Positions 26,337 to 34,658 of a stretch of DNA of 64,000 bases are shown here, piece by piece. Position 1 is the stretch's first letter, and every line of letters begins with the position of its first letter. Below the pieces are notes generated by a model. The model saw nothing but the letters and a program-made list of their open reading frames with translations. It was not told where the DNA came from and did no database searches. The DNA lies in NCBI GenBank assembly GCA_013141385.1, contig JABFRB010000019.1, positions 124,001 to 188,000 on the forward strand, given 5' to 3'. The position numbers were made by a program, and so were the translations under genes. The stretch comes from Bacteroidales bacterium (GTDB lineage: Bacteria > Bacteroidota > Bacteroidia > Bacteroidales > Tenuifilaceae).

Positions 26337-26858
26337 ATGGCCTTAGTAATAAAGAACGAACCTCGCTGGTATGCAGCGTATACAAAACCCCGAAACGAAA
26401 AAAAAGTTTTTGAGAGATTAGAATCAACCGGGATTGAGGTATACCTTCCCCTTCAACGCCGTTTAAAGCAGTGGAGCGATAGAAAAAAACTAGTTGAAGA
26501 ACCTTTATTCAGATCTTACATATTTGTTAGAATTACCCCAAAGGATTACTACAATGTTTTGAATACTTTTGGCATTGTTAGGTATATTACTTTTGAAGGA
26601 AAGGCTGTTCCAATTCCTGATAATCAGATAAATATCATCAAACAATTACTTGAACAGGATGTAGAGATTGAATCCGTTGAAGAAGAACTTGAACCAGGAG
26701 CACTAGTAGAAGTTAAATTTGGCTCATTTATTGGATTAATTGGTGAGCTGGTGGAACATAAAGGGAAGAAAAAGGTGATTATTCGTATAGATCATATATC
26801 CCATTCCTTACTCGTATCATTACCAGCCCAGTATATAACAAAAGCTGTGGCAAAATAG
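26337..26858 (+). CDS. UpxY/NusG-like transcription antiterminator
   Basis: This 173-residue NusG paralogue has the N-terminal NGN domain (WYAAYTKPRNEKKVFERL, EVYLPLQRR, SYIFVRI, GIVRYITF) and a C-terminal KOW-like segment (GALVEVKFGSFIGLIGELVEHKGKKKVIIRI). It belongs to the UpxY type of Bacteroidota, which binds RNA polymerase and permits transcription of long capsule operons. Those genes normally open the operon they control, but here the next gene (rpiB) is convergent, so it is an orphan in this position. The start is set by the promoter upstream. It could act in trans on another locus. Confidence 0.87.
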   Translation: MALVIKNEPRWYAAYTKPRNEKKVFERLESTGIEVYLPLQRRLKQWSDRKKLVEEPLFRSYIFVRITPKDYYNVLNTFGIVRYITFEGKAVPIPDNQINIIKQLLEQDVEIESVEEELEPGALVEVKFGSFIGLIGELVEHKGKKKVIIRIDHISHSLLVSLPAQYITKAVAK

Positions 26859-26860
26859 TT

Positions 26861-27307
26861 TTATGTACGCTTAATGGGGATTTTTTCTACTCTCCGGGAA
26901 TGACGACCATCCTCAAAGACGCTTTCAATAAAAGTTTTTACAATCTTTTTGACCTCTTGAATATCAACAAACCTTGCTGGGATTGCACAAATATTTGCAT
27001 TGTTATGTTGGCGAGCTAAGCGAGCAATTTCATCGGTCCAGCAAAGTGCTGAACGAATTCCTTGGTATTTATTTGCCACAATGTTTACCCCATTTCCACT
27101 CCCACAAAATATTATTCCAAAATCATATTCTCCATTTTCAACAGATTTTGCTAATGGGTGAATATAATCAGGATAATCCACACTTTCCTCGCCATGGGTT
27201 CCAAAATCCCAAATAGAATAGCCTAATTCTTCTAAGTAATTTTTTATACTCTCTTTGGTTCTATAACCCGCATGATCACAACCAAGAGCAATTTTGTATA
27301 TCTTCAT
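26861..27307 (-). CDS. rpiB: Ribose 5-phosphate isomerase B
   Basis: This 148-residue enzyme interconverts ribose 5-phosphate and ribulose 5-phosphate. Family blocks are IALGCDHAGYRTKE, DFGTHGEESVDYPDY, GIIFCGSGNGVNIVANK with the catalytic Cys, and RHNNANI-like RQHNNANICAIPARF. I chose the ATG at 27307 because MKIYKIALGCDHAG is the usual beginning. It is divergent from hemW, and the two promoters overlap. The stop lies 3 bp from that of the UpxY-like gene. Confidence 0.95.
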   Translation of the reverse strand: MKIYKIALGCDHAGYRTKESIKNYLEELGYSIWDFGTHGEESVDYPDYIHPLAKSVENGEYDFGIIFCGSGNGVNIVANKYQGIRSALCWTDEIARLARQHNNANICAIPARFVDIQEVKKIVKTFIESVFEDGRHSRRVEKIPIKRT

Positions 27308-27322
27308 TTTTGAGTATTTTTG
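27293..27322 (+). promoter_or_regulatory. Promoter of hemW
   Basis: TTTG at 27293-27296 and TATTTTTG at 27315-27322 with an 18-bp spacer fit the Bacteroidota consensus. The -33 box overlaps the first codons of the divergent rpiB. Confidence 0.6.
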
Positions 27323-27363
27323 CAAAGATACTGAATTTACAGATCTATTTCAACCAAAATCAA

Positions 27364-28494
27364 ATGGCAGGAATTTACATACACGTACCTTTTTGTAAAA
27401 AAAAATGCCTGTACTGTGATTTCTACTCCATTGGAACTTCAAACAAGATTTCCGAATTCCCTTTACTCATTGAGAAAGAACTTCTTTTAAGAAAAGATTT
27501 TATTGGTGATATTCCAATAGATACCATTTACCTGGGCGGTGGTACCCCGTCGCTACTATTACCCGAAGCGGTTTCTCATGTGCTAAATAGTATATCAAAA
27601 ACCTTTTGCGTATCAAAGAATTCAGAAATTACAATTGAGACCAACCCCGACGATTTAACTAAAGATCTATTATTGAACTACTATGACGCAGGGGTTAATC
27701 GAATAAGCATTGGTATTCAGTCATTTATAGACAAAGAGCTTCTTTTTTTAGGTAGAAGACATAGTGCTTTAGCCGCAGAAAAATCAGTTGAACTTTCGCT
27801 AAATGCTGGATTTAAGAATATTAGCATCGATTTAATTTATGGACTTCCAGACTCTACAATAATTAACTGGGAATATAATCTTAGAAAAGCCTTTTCATTA
27901 GATATTAAGCATCTTTCCTGCTACCATTTAACCTACGAAAACAGCACTGTTTTATATCGCAAATTGAAAGAGAATAAAATCAAAGAGATTGATGAATCAG
28001 TAAGCGTTCAGCAATTCAATCGTCTTCGAGAATTGGCTAATCAGAAAGGTTTTATTCATTATGAGGTTTCAAACTTTGCAAAGGAGAGTTTCAATTCTCG
28101 GCATAATACTTCGTACTGGCAGGGAATACATTACCTTGGATTAGGTCCATCGGCACATTCTTACAATGGCATACAAAGGGAATGGAATCCAAATTCCTAC
28201 CTAGAATGGGAATTAGGGATAAAATTAAATAAACCAGCAACCCAATTTGAAAGTATTGATACACGAACCCGTTTCAATGAATTACTGCTTACCCATCTGA
28301 GAACTACATGGGGTGTAGATCTTGACTACTTATCGAAGGAGTTTAGCAATGCGATGGTTGAGAAATTGCTTATTAACGCCAAAATTTATCTTAAAACTTC
28401 AACCCTAGTAATAAAGAATAACCATCTTTTAATCCCTTCTGAGCATTTCTTTATTAGCGATGGTATTATTAAAGATTTACTAGATGTTGACTAG
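27364..28494 (+). CDS. hemW: HemW-type radical SAM protein
   Basis: This 376-residue radical SAM protein is of the HemW family (heme chaperone, formerly called oxygen-independent coproporphyrinogen oxidase-like). The start MAGIYIHVPFCKKKCLYCDF carries the cluster motif CX3CX2C. Further blocks are YLGGGTPSLL, NPDDLT, GVNRISIGIQSF, HLTYE and the C-terminal HNTSYWQGIHYLGLGPSAHSY region typical of HemW. It lacks the N-terminal extension of true HemN, so heme insertion is more likely than porphyrin synthesis. The ATG at 27364 lies 42 bp beyond the promoter. Confidence 0.93.
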   Translation: MAGIYIHVPFCKKKCLYCDFYSIGTSNKISEFPLLIEKELLLRKDFIGDIPIDTIYLGGGTPSLLLPEAVSHVLNSISKTFCVSKNSEITIETNPDDLTKDLLLNYYDAGVNRISIGIQSFIDKELLFLGRRHSALAAEKSVELSLNAGFKNISIDLIYGLPDSTIINWEYNLRKAFSLDIKHLSCYHLTYENSTVLYRKLKENKIKEIDESVSVQQFNRLRELANQKGFIHYEVSNFAKESFNSRHNTSYWQGIHYLGLGPSAHSYNGIQREWNPNSYLEWELGIKLNKPATQFESIDTRTRFNELLLTHLRTTWGVDLDYLSKEFSNAMVEKLLINAKIYLKTSTLVIKNNHLLIPSEHFFISDGIIKDLLDVD

Positions 28495-28540
28495 GTATCT
28501 TCCGATAGAACTACTTTAATTACTGAACCATCTAAATTTA

Positions 28541-29758
28541 CTATTGAAAATTTGGATCTCCTTGATCCATTCCAACAGCGGGGATTGTAAAACTAAATGT
28601 TGATCCTTTTCCAACAGTACTTTCAACCCAAATAGTTCCACCATGTCGTTCAACAAAATCCTTGCAAAGGATTAAACCCAATCCCGTTCCCTTCTCCATC
28701 GATGTGCCTATTGTTACTGGGTTCGAATCTATTTTGAAAAGTTTTAATTGATCCTCCAAAGATATTCCAATACCATTATCCTTAATTGAAACCCGAACAA
28801 AGGTCTTTTCTTTAAATGTATCAATTTGAATTTTTCCCTTTTGCGAGGTAAATTTAATTGCATTGGAAAGTAAATTTCTAATAACTGTGGTAATCATACT
28901 CACATCAACATATACAAAACCTTCCGAGGTAATTTTTGATTCAATGCTTATCTCCTTTTGCAGTGCATTTCCTTTTAAAAGCTCGATATTATTCGAAATG
29001 ATTTCGCTTAAACTAATTAGTTTTGGGTATAGTGACATTCTGCCTGTTTGCAACATTGACCATTGAAGAAGATTTTCTAATAAGTTGAATGTGTTTTTTG
29101 AATATTTGTAAATCTGGTTAATAAAAAACTTTTGTTTCTCTGGAGTAAAAGACTCAAAATCTTTGGTAAGTAATTCCGACAAACCTAAAACCGTACTAAA
29201 TGGATTTTTAAGATCGTGCGCAATAATTGCAAAAAATTTATCTTTTGTTGTATTTATTGATTCTAACATTTTTCTCTGAGCCTCCAACTCCTCTTTTTGC
29301 CTCCCTATCTCATTATTTTTAGAGGTTAACTCAGCCTCAAGTGTATTATAATCTCTAAGGCGAGAAATAAGATCGGTTAACATTACTCTTGTCATAGAGG
29401 GATTGGTATCCAGAAAAGAAAAAAAACATGCTTGATCTAAACCTAGGAGGATAGTAGGTTCCATTGCCGTTACAGATGTTGATCGAGGAGAGGAGTCTAA
29501 CAGTGAATACTCTCCGAAATATTGATTTTGACGAAAAATTGCATAAACATGCTCATCCACATGGGCTTTCACACAACCCTTAACAATGAAATAAAGCGTA
29601 TGATCAAAATCGCCTTTACTGAAAAGAGTCTCATTACAAATTAGTTGTCTCGTGGTTAATGCCTCCGAAATTTTAAGAAGCACATCATCATTAACTGATG
29701 CAAAAAGACCAATTTTTTTGAGAATCGAAATGCGAGAATTTATCTCTGAAGAGTACAT
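28541..29758 (-). CDS. Cyclic-nucleotide-domain sensor histidine kinase
   Basis: This 405-residue soluble kinase combines an N-terminal cyclic nucleotide-binding domain (about 18-130, with FSKGDFDHTLYFIVKG and FGEYSLLDSSPRSTSV), a coiled coil (about 140-175), HisKA with FFAIIAHDLKNPFSTVLG (His about 181) and HATPase_c (NLLSNAIKF, DNGIGI, GTGLGL). The phosphate-binding cassette FGEYSLLDSSPRST has the Glu, Arg and Ser/Thr expected for a real nucleotide pocket. There is no membrane segment. The start is the ATG at 29758, since a longer frame only adds unlikely residues. No response regulator is adjacent. Confidence 0.92.
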   Translation of the reverse strand: MYSSEINSRISILKKIGLFASVNDDVLLKISEALTTRQLICNETLFSKGDFDHTLYFIVKGCVKAHVDEHVYAIFRQNQYFGEYSLLDSSPRSTSVTAMEPTILLGLDQACFFSFLDTNPSMTRVMLTDLISRLRDYNTLEAELTSKNNEIGRQKEELEAQRKMLESINTTKDKFFAIIAHDLKNPFSTVLGLSELLTKDFESFTPEKQKFFINQIYKYSKNTFNLLENLLQWSMLQTGRMSLYPKLISLSEIISNNIELLKGNALQKEISIESKITSEGFVYVDVSMITTVIRNLLSNAIKFTSQKGKIQIDTFKEKTFVRVSIKDNGIGISLEDQLKLFKIDSNPVTIGTSMEKGTGLGLILCKDFVERHGGTIWVESTVGKGSTFSFTIPAVGMDQGDPNFQ

Positions 29759-29894
29759 TATCAATAAAAAATTTACAATCACTATCAAGATCCGTACCCT
29801 GCAAACATAATAATTTATTAGATAACGTGAGTTCGATTTAAGAAATATGATAATGTGTTTATTTGTAGAGACATATATTTACATAGTGTGGTGA

Positions 29895-29978
29895 TGGAAT
29901 TATGGAACTGGAGCGAAGCGGAACTCGACGAAGTCAAAATAAGAAATCAGATTTTTGCTTGTATCTTCCATCATTCCA
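29895..29978. repeat. Hairpin element C with GAGCGAAGC and GACGAAGTC motifs
   Basis: Arms 29895-29907 and 29966-29978 match 12 of 13 bases in inverted order. Inside lie GGAGCGAAGCGG and CTCGACGAAGTCAAA, the second matching the CTCGCCGAAGGCAAA of element B with a different but still paired mini-stem. The rest of the gap 29759-30219 shows no ORF or obvious promoter match. Confidence 0.5.
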
Positions 29979-30219
29979 ATATTCCATTGATTCAAATAAA
30001 ACAAATGGATTTATATATAGTTTAATACATTGTTTCTTGCGTCGAACTCACTTTAGATTCTTTAGTATTTGAGATATTTGTTAGTTCATTTTTTCAGTTT
30101 TACGAAACTTCTAAACTATCTTTTTATCTTTTAATAAAATATCGGAGCAGAAAAAGCAATCTATAAACTATTTTTGCTTATGTTTAGGGTTGATTTTTTT
30201 CTAAGTAAAACAGGAACCT

Positions 30220-32508
30220 ATGAAAATAAAACTTAAAATCTGGCAGAAGATAATCATCTTCATTTTAGGTACAACTATTCTAATATTTACTACCATTTTT
30301 GTTTTCATCAGTCAATCCTCAAAAAAAATCATTTACAACAATGCGCTTGAGTACTCAAATGTTTTGGCAAAACAACATGCCAATCAAATAGAAGGCTGGC
30401 TAAATAGCGATCTTGTTATAGCCCGAACATTATCTAATGCACTTCTTGAATACAAATCGCTCCCACAAGAAAAATGGCTAGAACACTATCGGAATATGTA
30501 TAATAGAGTTTACGCGGTAAACCCACAAGTCGATGCTTTATGGGATAGCTGGGAATTAAGCAACCTTGATCCTAGGTGGGATAAACCTTACGGACGCCAG
30601 TTTTATATTATTTATAAAGAGAATTCTGTAATTAAAACAAAAAGAGAATTAAGGAGTTTAACGGGTGATCCTCCAACCTATGGAGGAATGAAAAAGGCAA
30701 TTGCAGAAAGGGTTGAGGAACCATACATTTCTGTACTGCAAGGGGGTAAAATGATGACCTCGCTTTCTTCTCCTTTAGTTGAAAATGGAAAATTCATTGG
30801 CCTTATTGGTCTCGATTTACTTTTAACCAGATTTCAGAATTTGGTTAATAATATCAAACCATATCCAAATAGTTTTGCTTTTTTACTTTCGAACAAAGGA
30901 GTATTTGTAGCACATCCTGACACCGCCTTTTATAAAAAGAATATTGCCAATAAACTCCCCGAACTTGTAAAAGAGTATAAGCTCTTGGAGAGGATTCAAA
31001 GAGGAGAAGAGTTTAATTTTACCTCTAAGAACAAAGCGGGAAATGTTTTTTATTACACTTTTGCTCCAATTGTTGTTGGCAAAACAACTTCGCCGTGGTC
31101 ATTATGTATTGTTATTCCAAAAAACGAGATAATAGCCCAAGCAAATGCTAATTACAATATTAATTTCATTGCAGGAATAATTGGATTGCTTATATTAGTA
31201 ATTGTCCTTATAGTTTTCACGAATTACTTAACCCGTCCAATAAACAAAATGACCAAACTTCTCCAAGAAGTTGCAACTGGAAAAATCGATAAAACACTAA
31301 ATCTAAGCATTAACACTGGCGATGAAATTGAATTAATGTCTAATGCACTCTCTGAATCAATTGTTGGAATAAATAACAAAACAGAGTTTGCCCGTTTAAT
31401 TGGGAGTGGAAATCTTGATGTAAATCTAACCCTCCTTAGTGATGACGATGTTCTTGGTAAATCATTAATTGATATGCGCGATAGTCTCATTAAAGCTAGA
31501 GACGAAGAGGAAAAACGTAAGAACGAAGAGGAAAAGGTTAAATGGGCAAATGAAGGGCTTGCAATTTTTGGCGAAATTCTACGTCAAAATAATAGCAACC
31601 AATCAAAATTAGGGGACGAAATTATTAAAAATCTTGTTTGGTATCTAAATGCTGCACAAGGAGGGCTTTTTGTCATAAACGACAAATCCGATCAGGTATT
31701 TGAACTTATAGCAGCTTTTGCTTTTGACCGAAAAAGATTTCTGAAAAAAACGTTCGCAAAGGGAGAGGGTTTGGTTGGTGCTTGTGCTGCTGAAAAGGAT
31801 ATTATTCATTTAATTGAAATTCCACAAGAATACATTGAAATTACTTCAGGGCTTGGGGGTGCAAATCCAAATACATTATTATTGACTCCATTAATTGTAG
31901 ATGAGGAGGTTATGGGGGTTATTGAGATTACCTCCTTTAATCAATTTAAACCTCACGAAATAGATCTTGTTAAAAAACTTGCTCAGAATATTGCATCTTC
32001 ACTTCACTCAGTAAAAATTAATGCGAGAACTTCGGAGTTACTTGAGAAATCTCAGCAGCAAGCTGAAATGATGGCTGCGCAGGAAGAGGAAATGCGTCAG
32101 AATATGGAGGAACTTCAATCAACACAAGAAGAGGCATCCCGAAAAACATTTGAACTCGAAGGTTTTGTAAACGCATTAAGTGGTGCTGCATTTTTGATGG
32201 AATATGATACTGATGGAAATATCATTACTGTAAATGACTCATATCTGAATTTACTTGGAAATTCTCGCGATAAAATTATTGGAACTCATCACTCAGCAGG
32301 ACTTTTACTTACTGATATTCAAAAAATCAGCTACGATCAATTCTGGAATGAACTACGTGGAGGAGCCATTAAAAAACAAACCACCCGAATTTCTGTAAAA
32401 GGAACCGAATATCTACTTCTTGAGACCTATACGCCTATCTTTAGTCAAATGGGGGAGGTTATAAAAATATTAAAGATTGCAATTGATGTTTCAAATATAT
32501 CGAACTAA
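30220..32508 (+). CDS. dCache-HAMP-GAF-PAS sensor protein without kinase domain
   Basis: This 762-residue membrane sensor has helix 1 (about 10-31), a double-Cache extracytoplasmic domain (about 35-300, with DALWDSWELSN and GLIGLDLLL), helix 2 (about 311-333), HAMP (NYLTRPINKMTKLL), a coiled coil, a GAF domain (about 440-600), a coil with MMAAQEEEMRQNMEELQ and a C-terminal PAS domain (about 650-760). It has no HisKA, GGDEF, phosphatase or chemotaxis-signalling hairpin, so it must pass its signal through a partner. The divergent cNMP-kinase gene is a possible partner by proximity only. The coil between GAF and PAS is a pattern common in Bacteroidota sensors. Confidence 0.9.
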   Translation: MKIKLKIWQKIIIFILGTTILIFTTIFVFISQSSKKIIYNNALEYSNVLAKQHANQIEGWLNSDLVIARTLSNALLEYKSLPQEKWLEHYRNMYNRVYAVNPQVDALWDSWELSNLDPRWDKPYGRQFYIIYKENSVIKTKRELRSLTGDPPTYGGMKKAIAERVEEPYISVLQGGKMMTSLSSPLVENGKFIGLIGLDLLLTRFQNLVNNIKPYPNSFAFLLSNKGVFVAHPDTAFYKKNIANKLPELVKEYKLLERIQRGEEFNFTSKNKAGNVFYYTFAPIVVGKTTSPWSLCIVIPKNEIIAQANANYNINFIAGIIGLLILVIVLIVFTNYLTRPINKMTKLLQEVATGKIDKTLNLSINTGDEIELMSNALSESIVGINNKTEFARLIGSGNLDVNLTLLSDDDVLGKSLIDMRDSLIKARDEEEKRKNEEEKVKWANEGLAIFGEILRQNNSNQSKLGDEIIKNLVWYLNAAQGGLFVINDKSDQVFELIAAFAFDRKRFLKKTFAKGEGLVGACAAEKDIIHLIEIPQEYIEITSGLGGANPNTLLLTPLIVDEEVMGVIEITSFNQFKPHEIDLVKKLAQNIASSLHSVKINARTSELLEKSQQQAEMMAAQEEEMRQNMEELQSTQEEASRKTFELEGFVNALSGAAFLMEYDTDGNIITVNDSYLNLLGNSRDKIIGTHHSAGLLLTDIQKISYDQFWNELRGGAIKKQTTRISVKGTEYLLLETYTPIFSQMGEVIKILKIAIDVSNISN

Positions 32509-32516
32509 TCAACGTT

Positions 32517-32560
32517 AACTAAAAGCCTTGCTATTCGATAACAGGGCTTTTAGTTTATCT
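32517..32560 (+). terminator. Terminator after the dCache sensor gene
   Basis: Stem CTAAAAGCC (32519-32527) pairs with GGCTTTTAG (32545-32553), followed by TTTATCT. It lies 10 bp after the stop at 32508 and overlaps the end of the convergent DUF2797 frame. Confidence 0.8.
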
Positions 32561-33353
32561 CTACTTGATAACCACTATAATTTCTAATATTTATTACATT
32601 TCCCTCATCGAATATCAAGTATTGACCCTTAATTCCAACAAGTTTTCCTTGTATTATAGCATTCTTATCAAAACTCATCGATTTTACCTTTGTTGGATAG
32701 TTAATCACAGGATATTCAATGTCATATTCGATATCTTCCTCAATCCTAAACATAAACTCTTTCCCTTCGATAAATTCAAGAGCTTTTGCCTTTTCGCTTA
32801 CAAGTTAATCATCATTCCTAACCCCTTTTAGCATTGCCTGCCAATTTGTTTTATCTGCAAAAATTTTCTTTAACTCCACCTCAACTTCGCCTGCTCTAAA
32901 CCGATTAGGTGTTCTACAAACAATTATCGACTTAGTTGCCCCTTGATCGAGCCATCGGGTGGGAATTTGATGATGCCTTGTTATACCAACCTTCAATCCT
33001 CCTGACCATGCCAAATAAACAAATTGATCGATAAGACAATGTTGATTAGCATATTCAATATCACGAGCAACACCCTCATGAGCTCTGCATAATTCCGGTC
33101 TTAGAACACAATCCTCTGTTTCAGGAGCACTGATAAAACAAGGGTAGCAAAACCCCTGTCCAAAAGATTTTGATGTTTTCCGTCCACACTTTACACAATA
33201 GATATTTCCAAGGAATCGGATGTAAAGATGATTTCCAATAAAACTATTCAAAGGCAGTTCCCCTCCATCAAGTTTAAGGCAATAATCAGCTATTATTGAG
33301 GTTTCAGTTCCTTTATTTTGAATTGTCATTTTCCGGAGCATTCCTGTTACCAT
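32550..33353 (-). pseudogene. DUF2797 family gene interrupted by an in-frame stop
   Basis: The 5' part (33353-32805, 182 residues; an inner ATG at 33341 is also possible) has the DUF2797 pattern: a zinc-finger-like CVKCGRKTSKSFGQGFCYPC, HCLIDQFVYLAWSGGLKVGITR (a GIY-YIG-like element), IPTRWLDQGATKS and DKTNWQAMLKG. It ends in a TAA at 32805-32807. Reading through that codon in the same frame continues as LVSEKAKALEFIEGKEF and then the usual family C-terminus (INYPTKVKSM, GIKGQYLIFD, INIRNYSGYQVEIN) down to 32550. A single nonsense codon therefore splits an otherwise intact gene. A sequencing error or stop-codon read-through are alternatives to recent decay. Confidence 0.85.
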
Positions 33354-33398
33354 ATCTCTCTTTTTTGATATCTAAAGTAATGTCAGTTCGATGTAAGA

Positions 33399-33467
33399 TG
33401 TCATCCTGAGCGAAGCGAAGGATCTAATTATCTAAAGAACAGATGCTTCACTTCTTTCAGCATGACA
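33399..33467. repeat. Hairpin element D with GAGCGAAGCGAAGGAT
   Basis: Outer arms TGTCATCCTGA (33399-33409) and TCAGCATGACA (33457-33467) pair at 10 of 11 positions. An inner hairpin ATCCT...AGGAT encloses GAGCGAAGCGA. Repeats of this kind are common between genes in Bacteroidota. The remainder of the gap 33354-33735 contains the promoter at 33659-33689. Confidence 0.55.
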
Positions 33468-33658
33468 AAACAACAATCTATAACTATGCTTAAAATCAAA
33501 ATATCATACTTAAACGAACTCACGTTAAAGTAACTGATTTTTATTCAAATTCCTCAAATATGATCTTTTAGATAATTTTTTTAAATTTTTATACATCTAT
33601 TTATCAGCTAATTAGTGCTTTTTATCACGATCTGATTAAAATATTTTACTACCATGTA

Positions 33659-33689
33659 TTGCATAGTATATATTTATGTGTTATATTTG
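33659..33689 (+). promoter_or_regulatory. Promoter of the PspC-PadR-PspC operon
   Basis: TTG at 33659-33661 and TATATTTG at 33682-33689 with a 20-bp spacer match the Bacteroidota consensus. It lies 46 bp before the first ATG. Confidence 0.7.
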
Positions 33690-33735
33690 CACTATCATAA
33701 TACCTGTACAAACCGAGTAATTAATTTTATAGAAT

Positions 33736-34296
33736 ATGAAGAAAACGACAACGGTAAGTCTTAGCGGAAGCATCTTTACTCTCGAAGAGGATGCGTACAA
33801 TGTGCTAAACGGTTACCTAAAAAGACTTGAATTTCACTTTTCGAAAGAAGAGGGGAAACAAGAAATTATATCAGATATTGAATCGAGAATTGCAGAACAT
33901 TTAAGAGAAACTATTAAAACACAAAATCAGGCTGTCGACATTAATGATATTAACAGAATTATCAAAATTATGGGCGAGCCTGGTGAAATTGAAGGAGAAG
34001 AAAATATGAAAAATGATTATCAAAATGATTACAGATCGTATCGCCGGTTGTACCGCGATACTGACGACAAGATTATTGGTGGCGTTTGCGCCGGTATGGG
34101 CCATTACTGGAGGGTTGAGCCCTTGCTACTAAGAATTATTATTATTCTTTTAACTGTATTTGGTGTATTTCCAGGTCTCATCATCTACATTATCCTCTGG
34201 ATTGTGATCCCGCCTGCCCTTACCAACACCCAGAAGCTTGAAATGAGAGGCGAACCCGTTACTGCCGATAATATTGGCAAATCATTTAATAAATAG
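33736..34296 (+). CDS. PspC domain membrane protein, short form
   Basis: This 186-residue protein has an N-terminal soluble region (MKKTTTVSLSGSIFTLEEDAY, then a DUF1700-like ISDIESRIAEHLRE helix) and a C-terminal PspC domain: YRDTDDKIIGGVCAGMGHYW and an amphipathic helix followed by a membrane segment ending YIILWIVIPPA. The PspC domain is linked to envelope stress responses. Its N-terminal layout is repeated in the larger protein two genes downstream, so the two are paralogues. It is first in a three-gene operon with a PadR regulator in the middle. Confidence 0.88.
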   Translation: MKKTTTVSLSGSIFTLEEDAYNVLNGYLKRLEFHFSKEEGKQEIISDIESRIAEHLRETIKTQNQAVDINDINRIIKIMGEPGEIEGEENMKNDYQNDYRSYRRLYRDTDDKIIGGVCAGMGHYWRVEPLLLRIIIILLTVFGVFPGLIIYIILWIVIPPALTNTQKLEMRGEPVTADNIGKSFNK

Positions 34297-34320
34297 TAAC
34301 AACTTTAATACAATAACGCT

Positions 34321-34650
34321 ATGGATTTAGATAATTCAAAAGCCCAAATGAGGAAAGGTGTGCTTGAACTATGCATACTTTCTATCCTCTCCCGTGGTGA
34401 CGCATATACAACCGATTTGATTAACAAGTTAAAAGAGGCCAGAATGATAGTTGTAGAAGGGACTCTTTACCCAATGCTCACCAGACAAAAAAATGCGGGT
34501 CTCCTAAGCTATCGCTGGGAAGAATCGCCACAGGGGCCACCAAGGAAATACTATACTCTTACCGAAAAAGGTCACACCTATCTTACCGATCTTGATTCTG
34601 GGTGGAATGAACTGGTAGAAACTGTAAACGCAATTAGAACAATTCATTAA
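34321..34650 (+). CDS. PadR family transcriptional regulator
   Basis: This 109-residue winged-helix protein has the PadR pattern: QMRKGVLELCILSILSRGDAYTTDLINKL, then VVEGTLYPMLTRQKNAGLLSYRWEESPQGPPRKYYTLTEKG. It is the short subfamily with one C-terminal helix. Such regulators next to PspC genes are frequent in Bacteroidota and probably repress the operon. It lies 24 bp after the first PspC gene and 8 bp before the second. The inducer is unknown. Confidence 0.93.
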   Translation: MDLDNSKAQMRKGVLELCILSILSRGDAYTTDLINKLKEARMIVVEGTLYPMLTRQKNAGLLSYRWEESPQGPPRKYYTLTEKGHTYLTDLDSGWNELVETVNAIRTIH

Positions 34651-34658
34651 ATACTGCC

